A DNA stretch of 14,080 nucleotides from Gammaproteobacteria bacterium (GTDB lineage Bacteria; Pseudomonadota; Gammaproteobacteria; Pseudomonadales; Azotimanducaceae_A), in contig JAPPKV010000002.1 in assembly GCA_028819775.1 (NCBI GenBank), positions 1 to 14,080 of the forward strand. The letters run 5' to 3'. How positions within the stretch are numbered: the first letter of the stretch is position 1; every line of letters begins with the position of its first letter. This document shows, in pieces, positions 9,901 through 14,080 of the stretch. The notes below the pieces were generated by a model. The model searched no databases and was not told where the DNA came from. It saw only the letters and a list, made by a program, of their open reading frames with translations. Position numbers and translations under genes: made by a program.

Positions 9901-10974
9901 TCATGCCTGTTCGAAGCGCCCCTGTTTCACGTGAAACATGCGACCCCCGCGAGTTCCCATCAGGAACTCGCCGATCGCTCCTTCGGTGGAAGTTGCGACG
10001 AGCTGACAATCCATGTCCTCCAACTGGCGGTAGTACCGTTCGTTGTGCTCCTCGTCGAGTTCAGCTCCGAGATCGTCGATGAGAAACAGCGATCGCTTGC
10101 CCGCTATTGCGAGGTCCTTCGCTTGGCCCATACGCAGCGCGCTCGCCACGGCCTTTCCCTGGCCCCGAGAGAGCACTTGGGCAGCGCTTTCGGTCCCGCA
10201 GGTGATGCGAACATCGGCTCGGTGCGGCCCCGCCTGAGTAGTGCCCAATTTTACATCGCGATCCACCTGCTGGCCTAGCACTTCCGCCAAACTATCTGCG
10301 TTCCAGCCCGGCGAATAGTCCCATTCCACTTCGAGACCGGGGTCCAGCGTGGACAGGGAAGCCGAGACATGCGCCATCACGCGGTCGAAGTAGCGCCGAC
10401 GCGCCTGCGCCACGGCTTCGCCAAGTTCGGCAACCTGCTCGGTCCACACCGGAAGCGTCTTCAAATCCGCAGCACGCAGCAGCGTGTTTCGGTGCCTCAG
10501 GGCCCGCAAAAACCTGCCAAGCACCTGTGCATAGTCCTGTTTCACGTGAAACACGCCCCAATCCAGCCACTGCCGGCGACCGGCGGGGCTGCCGAACACC
10601 AACTCCGGCAAGTCCGGCAGCAACAATTGGATGGGAAGCAGCGAGGCGACTCGCGACGTCTGTCGAACAAGCTGACCATCGCGCCGTAGTTCCACTCGCC
10701 CGCGCCGTTCGCGGGTGTACGCCAAACGCACACTGCCTACCGATTCATCCATCAACAAGGCAGCAACCGACATCCGCTCCTCACCGTGGCGGACTACGCG
10801 GTCGGGGCGGGTCGTTCTAAAGGACCGCCCGCGAATTACCAGATGGACGGCCTCTAAAGCCGATGTCTTCCCCGCTCCGTTCGGCCCCGCGAGCAGGTTT
10901 ACGCGTGGATCTAGCTCGAGCCTTTCAGAATCGATGTTGCGGACGTTGCCGATGTCGATCCGTTCAACGATCAT
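9901..10974 (-). CDS. recF: DNA replication and repair protein RecF
   Basis: The 357-residue SMC-like ATPase has the usual length. Walker A is GPNGAGKTS at 30-38, the ABC signature is VLSRGQGKAVASAL at 267-280 and Walker B is SLFLIDDLGAELD at 295-307. With RecO and RecR it helps load RecA at single-strand gaps and supports recovery of stalled forks. The family block DWGVFHV lies at 138-144. The gene starts at ATG 10972-10974, 68 bases after dnaN ends, with only a weak ribosome binding site, so coupling to dnaN transcription is likely. Two perfect parS sequences lie within the coding region and encode the same pentapeptide, FHVKQ, at 142-146 and 347-351. Confidence 0.96.
   Translation of the reverse strand: MIVERIDIGNVRNIDSERLELDPRVNLLAGPNGAGKTSALEAVHLVIRGRSFRTTRPDRVVRHGEERMSVAALLMDESVGSVRLAYTRERRGRVELRRDGQLVRQTSRVASLLPIQLLLPDLPELVFGSPAGRRQWLDWGVFHVKQDYAQVLGRFLRALRHRNTLLRAADLKTLPVWTEQVAELGEAVAQARRRYFDRVMAHVSASLSTLDPGLEVEWDYSPGWNADSLAEVLGQQVDRDVKLGTTQAGPHRADVRITCGTESAAQVLSRGQGKAVASALRMGQAKDLAIAGKRSLFLIDDLGAELDEEHNERYYRQLEDMDCQLVATSTEGAIGEFLMGTRGGRMFHVKQGRFEQA
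9923..9938. promoter_or_regulatory. parS: parS centromere site 1 (ParB binding), in the 3' end of recF
   Basis: TGTTTCACGTGAAACA is a perfect 16-bp palindrome, identical to the bacterial consensus parS. ParB clamps load here and spread, guiding origin segregation with ParA and SMC loading. It is read on the coding strand as part of MFHVKQ near the RecF C-terminus. Confidence 0.95.
10538..10553. promoter_or_regulatory. parS: parS centromere site 2 (ParB binding), in the middle of recF
   Basis: This is a second exact copy of TGTTTCACGTGAAACA, 615 bases from the first. It encodes VFHVKQ within the conserved DWGVFHV block of RecF. parAB are not in the window; in gammaproteobacteria they usually lie on the other side of the origin near rnpA/gidB. 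Confidence 0.95.
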
Positions 10975-11042
10975 CGACCGGGGTGCCCGGAGTGCAGACG
11001 ATTGGTGGGGTTACTTCCCTCTCGGGAGGCGGCTAGGAAGCC

Positions 11043-12143
11043 CTATTGACGCCTTGGCATCACGAGGTACAGCGAGTCTTCGTCGTCGGCCGCCTCGATC
11101 TTGGCAATCTTGTTGTCCTCCGGAAAAGACAGCTGGACCGCTTCCGTGTCCACGGCGTTGAGTACGTCCTGCACATAACTGGCGTTGAAGTTGACCTCCA
11201 TCGCGTCGCCGTCGTAGTCGACCGCAACGATCTCCTCGGCTTCCTCCTGTTCGTTGTTCGCCGCGCGGATCGTCAACTGTTCGCCTTCGACTTCGAACCC
11301 CACGATGCTCGACACGATGGACGTTCTCTGCAGGGCTCGGCGCAACGTCTCGCGGTCGCTGGTGATGGATCGGATTATGTTGCGCGGAATGAGCCCCTCG
11401 TAAGGCGGAAACTGACCCTCAACCAATCGCGTAGTTAGCGTGTACTCACCTTGAGTGACACGTAAATGCGTGCGTCCAAAGGAGAATTCCACGTCCAGAT
11501 CACTATCGGCGATAAGGCGTTCAAGGTCTTGGATACGCTTGCGGGGAACAATTGCCCGGAGCCGATCGACGCCCTCGGCACCCCGATCGAGCGTGTGCAT
11601 CGCCATCCGCGCCCCGTCAGTCGCCACCGCGCGCAGGTTGCTGCCGGTGATCTCGAGCAGTAATCCCCGAAGGAAGTAACGGATGTCCTGATTGGCCATT
11701 GCGAAACTCGTCCGCGCGAGGAGTTTCTGCACCTCCGCCCGCGGGAGGGTGATGGTCACGTCGCCTTCGGCCGACTCGAAAGGTATGTACTCCTCTGCAG
11801 AGACAGTGGACAACTGGAAGCGGCTCCTGCCGGAACGGACCGAAACGCGTTCGCCTTCCAGGGAGAACGCCACGTCCGCACCTTCGGGAAGCGAGCGCCA
11901 GATCTCGGCCAGTTTCTGCGCTGGCACCGTCGTGGCAACGGTTTCGCCCCCGTCGATCTCGACACCTTGCGTCAACTCCACCACGAGTTCGACTTCGCGG
12001 TCCGTCCCGCGCAACGTCAGGCCGTTCCCGTCCGTCTGCACGAAGATATTCGAAAGAACCGGGAGCGTATGGCGCCGTTCAATCACCCCGTTCAGGATTT
12101 GGAGCGGCCGCAGCAGGGTGTCTCGATTGGTCCGGAATTTCAT
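11043..12143 (-). CDS. dnaN: DNA polymerase III beta sliding clamp
   Basis: The protein has 366 residues, exactly the length of E. coli DnaN, and has three repeated clamp folds. Recognisable blocks are MKFRTNRDTLLRPLQ (1-15), RHTLPVLSNI (24-33), TVSAEEYIPFE (113-123), RYFLRGLLLE (155-164), VATDGARMA (173-181), VPRK (199-202) and EGQFPPYEGLIPR (242-254). The homodimer ring tethers DNA polymerase to DNA and binds many partners through a cleft lined by the C-terminus. That C-terminus reads YLVMPRRQ, where E. coli has YVVMPMRL, and the loop 175-180 reads TDGARM against TDGHRL, so the cleft differs from the textbook gammaproteobacterial one. The start has a clear TGAGGAG ribosome binding site (12150-12156 on the reverse strand). 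dnaN starts 48 bases after dnaA ends. Confidence 0.98.
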   Translation of the reverse strand: MKFRTNRDTLLRPLQILNGVIERRHTLPVLSNIFVQTDGNGLTLRGTDREVELVVELTQGVEIDGGETVATTVPAQKLAEIWRSLPEGADVAFSLEGERVSVRSGRSRFQLSTVSAEEYIPFESAEGDVTITLPRAEVQKLLARTSFAMANQDIRYFLRGLLLEITGSNLRAVATDGARMAMHTLDRGAEGVDRLRAIVPRKRIQDLERLIADSDLDVEFSFGRTHLRVTQGEYTLTTRLVEGQFPPYEGLIPRNIIRSITSDRETLRRALQRTSIVSSIVGFEVEGEQLTIRAANNEQEEAEEIVAVDYDGDAMEVNFNASYVQDVLNAVDTEAVQLSFPEDNKIAKIEAADDEDSLYLVMPRRQ

Positions 12144-12191
12144 TCATCGCTCCTCAGTTGGCGCCCCGTCACGCCCTGATCGAGCGGACGG

Positions 12192-13553
12192 TCAATTGGT
12201 CAGCAGGCGCGAAAGGATCTTGTAGTCCTCCGCGATGTCGGCACTGCTCTCCCGAAGATCGTTGATTCTACGATAGGCGTGGAGCACGGTTGTATGGTCG
12301 CGACCACCGAATTTCTCGCCGATGTCCGGCAGCGAGTTCCTCGTGAACTCCTTCGCAAGGCACATGGCGATCTGCCGCGGTCGAGCAACCGTCCTGTTCC
12401 GCCTCTGCGAAAGCAGGTCCGATACCTTCATGTTGAAGTAGTCCGCCACGACCTTTTGGATGTTCTCGACGGTGACCTGGCGGCCATGTATAGCAAGAAG
12501 ATCGTGCAATGCCCGCTTGACCAGTTCGATGGACACCTCCGCGCGACGGAACCGCGCGTGGGCAATGACGCGCTGCAGTGCACCTTCTAGCTCGCGCACG
12601 TTTGAGCGGATGTTCTCCGCGATGTGGAAGGCCACGTCGTCAGGAACCTCGATCCCTTCGGCCTCTCCCTTCTTCTTGAGGATCGCGACTCTCGTCTCGA
12701 GTTCCGGCGGTTCGACCTCCGCGGCCAGCCCGCCGACGAAACGGGACTTCAATCGTTCCTCCAGACCATCGATCTCGGTTGGGTACTTGTCGCAGGTGAG
12801 CACCATCTGGTGGTTCTGCTCCACCACCGCGTTGAACACGTGGAAGAACTCCTCCTGGGAGCGGAGCTTGTTGGCAAAGAACTGGATGTCGTCGATTAGC
12901 AAGACGTCCATGGAGCTGTAGTACTGCATGGTCTGCCGGATCGTGCCGGTACCGATTCCCCGGACCATGTCATTGACGAAGGCCTGCGAGTGCAGATAGA
13001 CGACATTCGCCCCGGGCATGCGTTTCAGCACTTCGTTGCCCACCGCTTGCATGAGATGCGTCTTGCCGAGCCCCACGCCGCCATAGAGAAGAAGCGGGTT
13101 GTAGGAGCGACCGACATTAGTGGCCACTTGCTGCGCCGCCGCTCTGGCCACCTCGTTGGACTTGCCTTCCACGTAGTTGGCAAACACGTGGGACCGGTCG
13201 AGATTCGGTTCCCGGCTGTCCTCCGACCCCTTCTTCTTCCGCTCGACCCGCAACGGGGCCCCTGCGGACCTGTCCCGAGTACCGACCGTCAGCTCAAGCT
13301 CCTGGATGTCCGCGTACTCGTCCAAGTCGAACAGATCCCAGACCAAGGGAAGGTACTCGGCGCGAACCTGCTTCTTGACGTGGTCGTTGGGCGCTAGGAC
13401 GACCAGTTTCGTGCCTTCCAACCGTACCTGCAGGGGTCGAATGAAGGTATTGAATTGCTGAGAGGAGAGTTCCTCTTCGAGTCTTGCCAAGCACTTGCGC
13501 CACACCACAGGCACCCCATCGGGGTCCTCCGGCTCGTCCACCCAACTCGGCAT
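12192..13553 (-). CDS. dnaA: Chromosomal replication initiator DnaA
   Basis: From the chosen start the protein has 453 residues. Domain I (1 to about 88) contains WRKCLARLEEEL (18-29) and IRPLQ (38-42). A short charged linker (about 90-120) follows. The AAA+ domain III has Walker A GGVGLGKTH (158-166), Walker B VLLIDDIQFF (217-226) and ERLKSRF (266-272). Domain IV binds DnaA boxes through IGEKFGGRDHTTVLHAYRRI (411-430), nearly identical to E. coli. DnaA-ATP melts oriC and loads the helicase. The frame is open further upstream: ATG at 13566-13568 adds five residues and TTG at 13599-13601 adds 16. I prefer ATG 13551-13553 because AGGGGGGG lies just before it and the protein then begins near the family start. 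It leads the dnaA-dnaN-recF-gyrB cluster. Confidence 0.97.
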   Translation of the reverse strand: MPSWVDEPEDPDGVPVVWRKCLARLEEELSSQQFNTFIRPLQVRLEGTKLVVLAPNDHVKKQVRAEYLPLVWDLFDLDEYADIQELELTVGTRDRSAGAPLRVERKKKGSEDSREPNLDRSHVFANYVEGKSNEVARAAAQQVATNVGRSYNPLLLYGGVGLGKTHLMQAVGNEVLKRMPGANVVYLHSQAFVNDMVRGIGTGTIRQTMQYYSSMDVLLIDDIQFFANKLRSQEEFFHVFNAVVEQNHQMVLTCDKYPTEIDGLEERLKSRFVGGLAAEVEPPELETRVAILKKKGEAEGIEVPDDVAFHIAENIRSNVRELEGALQRVIAHARFRRAEVSIELVKRALHDLLAIHGRQVTVENIQKVVADYFNMKVSDLLSQRRNRTVARPRQIAMCLAKEFTRNSLPDIGEKFGGRDHTTVLHAYRRINDLRESSADIAEDYKILSRLLTN

Positions 13554-13556
13554 GCG

Positions 13557-13564
13557 CCCCCCCT
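13557..13564 (-). promoter_or_regulatory. Purine-rich ribosome binding site that favours the dnaA start at 13553
   Basis: On the reverse strand AGGGGGGG is followed by CGC and ATG. It is G-rich rather than a perfect AGGAGG. The two alternative starts upstream (ATG 13568, TTG 13601) have no comparable site. Confidence 0.5.
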
Positions 13565-13621
13565 GCATTATCGTTATTCTCGTCGCCGCCTTCGAGCCCA
13601 ACCAAGTCGGCGAATCGAGCG

Positions 13622-13635
13622 GTCATTCTAATGAC
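13622..13635. repeat. 14-bp palindrome upstream of dnaA, possible operator
   Basis: GTCATTCTAATGAC has perfect 6-base arms around a 2-base centre. On the reverse strand it contains TAGAAT, the best -10 candidate for dnaA. A dyad over a -10 hexamer is the typical position of a repressor site. No protein can be assigned. Confidence 0.45.
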
Positions 13636-13654
13636 ACATTGGCGCTCTTGGCTA
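13625..13654 (-). promoter_or_regulatory. Weak candidate sigma-70 promoter for dnaA
   Basis: On the reverse strand TAGCCA (13654-13649, four of six matches to TTGACA) and TAGAAT (13630-13625, five of six to TATAAT) are separated by 18 bases. The leader to ATG 13553 would be about 65 bases. The -35 is poor, so this is only the best of several weak candidates. Confidence 0.3.
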
Positions 13655-13668
13655 CGCGTTTCGCGACA

Positions 13669-13692
13669 AAAACCCAATGTTTTTCGGGTTTT
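13669..13692. repeat. AT-rich inverted repeat in the dnaA upstream region
   Basis: AAAACCC (13669-13675) and GGGTTTT (13686-13692) are perfect 7-base arms around a 10-base, T-rich loop. Read towards dnaA, the stem ends in a T5 run. It sits in the most AT-rich part of the region, so it could be a duplex-unwinding element or an RNA hairpin in a longer dnaA transcript. Confidence 0.4.
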
Positions 13693-13748
13693 CTTGACAA
13701 TTCAAAAGCTTAACGTCGTGGCCTCAGGACGGGACGAATCAGTCCGCC

Positions 13749-13768
13749 TGTGCGTAAGCTGTGGACAT
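13749..13768 (-). promoter_or_regulatory. Two degenerate DnaA-box-like 9-mers in tandem
   Basis: On the reverse strand TTACGCACA (13757-13749) has one mismatch to TTATNCACA, and ATGTCCACA (13768-13760) has two mismatches to TTATCCACA. They have the same orientation and lie 11 bases apart start to start, about one helical turn, as DnaA sites often do. Weaker matches on the + strand are CTGTTCACA (13851-13859) and ACTTCCACA (13906-13914). Confidence 0.35.
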
Positions 13769-13955
13769 CATGTCGGACGTCCTTGGGAACCTTCTCACCC
13801 GCCCCCGGGGGACCCGGAAACCCCCTGCTTTCGCGCAGGCTGTCAAGCCCCTGTTCACAGCATCGCGTGTAGGAAATCTGCCATCGTTTCCGTAGGTTGA
13901 TGCCCACTTCCACAGTAAGTCGATGACCCAACAACAACGACAAGGTTATCTATGT

Positions 13956-13969
13956 AACTACCAGTAGTT
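13956..13969. repeat. 14-bp palindrome in the intergenic region
   Basis: AACTACCAGTAGTT has perfect 6-base arms and a 2-base centre. It lies in an AT-richer patch about 400 bases upstream of dnaA, next to TTATCTATGTAAC. It has the same 6-2-6 layout as the palindrome at 13622 but a different sequence. Confidence 0.4.
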
Positions 13970-14061
13970 GATCTTGGGCCAGTGGATGAAGCTCGCACTC
14001 GCCCGTTCGGGGCACCCGTACCCACGCCCGCTGTCCAATGAGAAAGTGAGGGTGAAATGGA

Positions 14062-14080
14062 CCGACCGTGGCGCGGTCGG
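14062..14080. repeat. GC-rich hairpin at the right window edge
   Basis: CCGACCG (14062-14068) and CGGTCGG (14074-14080) are perfect 7-base arms around TGGCG. The window ends exactly at the right arm, so a longer stem or a following T-run cannot be seen. It could be a terminator, a regulatory hairpin, or chance. Confidence 0.35.

Larger units (their letters stand above)
13554..14080. other. oriC: Candidate chromosomal replication origin (oriC) and dnaA leader
   Basis: This 527-base stretch upstream of dnaA holds no gene I can support. rpmH, usually divergent from dnaA across the origin in gammaproteobacteria, is not visible and may lie further right. The stretch contains AT-rich patches (13665-13712 and about 13931-13975), several inverted repeats and DnaA-box-like 9-mers, each listed separately. 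No perfect TTATCCACA box is present. The origin call rests mainly on position next to dnaA and nearby parS sites (known synteny) and on these degenerate motifs. Confidence 0.5.

Noticed and set aside
13694..13699. TTGACA as a + strand -35 box, possibly for rpmH
   Set aside because: No acceptable -10 hexamer lies 15-19 bases downstream (the sequence there is CGTGGC).
13802..13811. CCCCCGGGGG palindrome
   Set aside because: A simple GC palindrome with no loop, expected now and then at this base composition; no function can be assigned.
13824..13839. Hairpin CCTGC-TTTCGC-GCAGG
   Set aside because: Only a 5-bp stem and no T-run; too weak to call a terminator.
13484..13900. Open frame of 138 codons on the + strand across the dnaA start and the intergenic region
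   Set aside because: It overlaps dnaA codons, has low-complexity Pro/Ser composition, and no ribosome binding site or homologue I recognise. It is not rpmH, which is small and starts MKRT-like.
13710..13943. Open frame of 77 codons on the - strand in the candidate oriC
   Set aside because: No ribosome binding site or recognisable motif; it spans the DnaA-box-like and hairpin sequences.

Overview
The window is ordinary, gene-dense chromosomal DNA from a GC-rich proteobacterium, most likely a gammaproteobacterium. Three things suggest this: the order dnaA-dnaN-recF-gyrB followed by a convergent PlsC-type acyltransferase, as known from pseudomonads; GyrB and TrkA proteins close to the enterobacterial or pseudomonad type, including the long Gram-negative insert in GyrB; and a TrkA/TrkH potassium system. 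No genus can be named from the sequence. There are no rRNA or tRNA genes, insertion sequences, CRISPR arrays or phage genes.

Layout. Positions 1-113 hold the last codons of thiC. From 135 to 3627 runs a tightly packed + strand thiamine operon: thiO, thiS, thiG and a fused thiD-thiE gene, with a 28-base thiO/thiS overlap and very short gaps. Together they make the thiazole ring (ThiO, ThiS, ThiG), phosphorylate the pyrimidine (ThiD half) and join the two halves (ThiE half). A small GC hairpin at 3681-3696 may end the operon. From 3784 to 7374 a second + strand operon carries trkA, trkH and an lptA/plsC-like lysophosphatidate acyltransferase. It converges on gyrB, with 29 bases and an inverted repeat between the two stop codons.

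From 13553 back to 7404 the - strand carries the replication-initiation cluster dnaA, dnaN, recF and gyrB. Two perfect 16-bp ParB-binding sites (parS) lie inside recF, so the chromosome-segregation centromere is embedded in this cluster. The right-hand 527 bases (13554-14080) have no convincing gene. They hold AT-rich patches, two 14-bp palindromes and degenerate DnaA-box-like 9-mers, and are the best candidate for oriC plus the dnaA promoter. If so, the dnaA cluster is transcribed with the leftward fork, and the thi and trk operons head-on to it.

I see no previously undescribed multi-gene system. The points most worth a second look are the two parS sites in recF, the altered protein-binding cleft of the DnaN clamp (C-terminus MPRRQ and loop TDGARM), the palindromes upstream of dnaA, the diverged kinase half of ThiDE, and several dual-use sequences, such as the ThiS Gly-Gly codons doubling as the thiG ribosome binding site.
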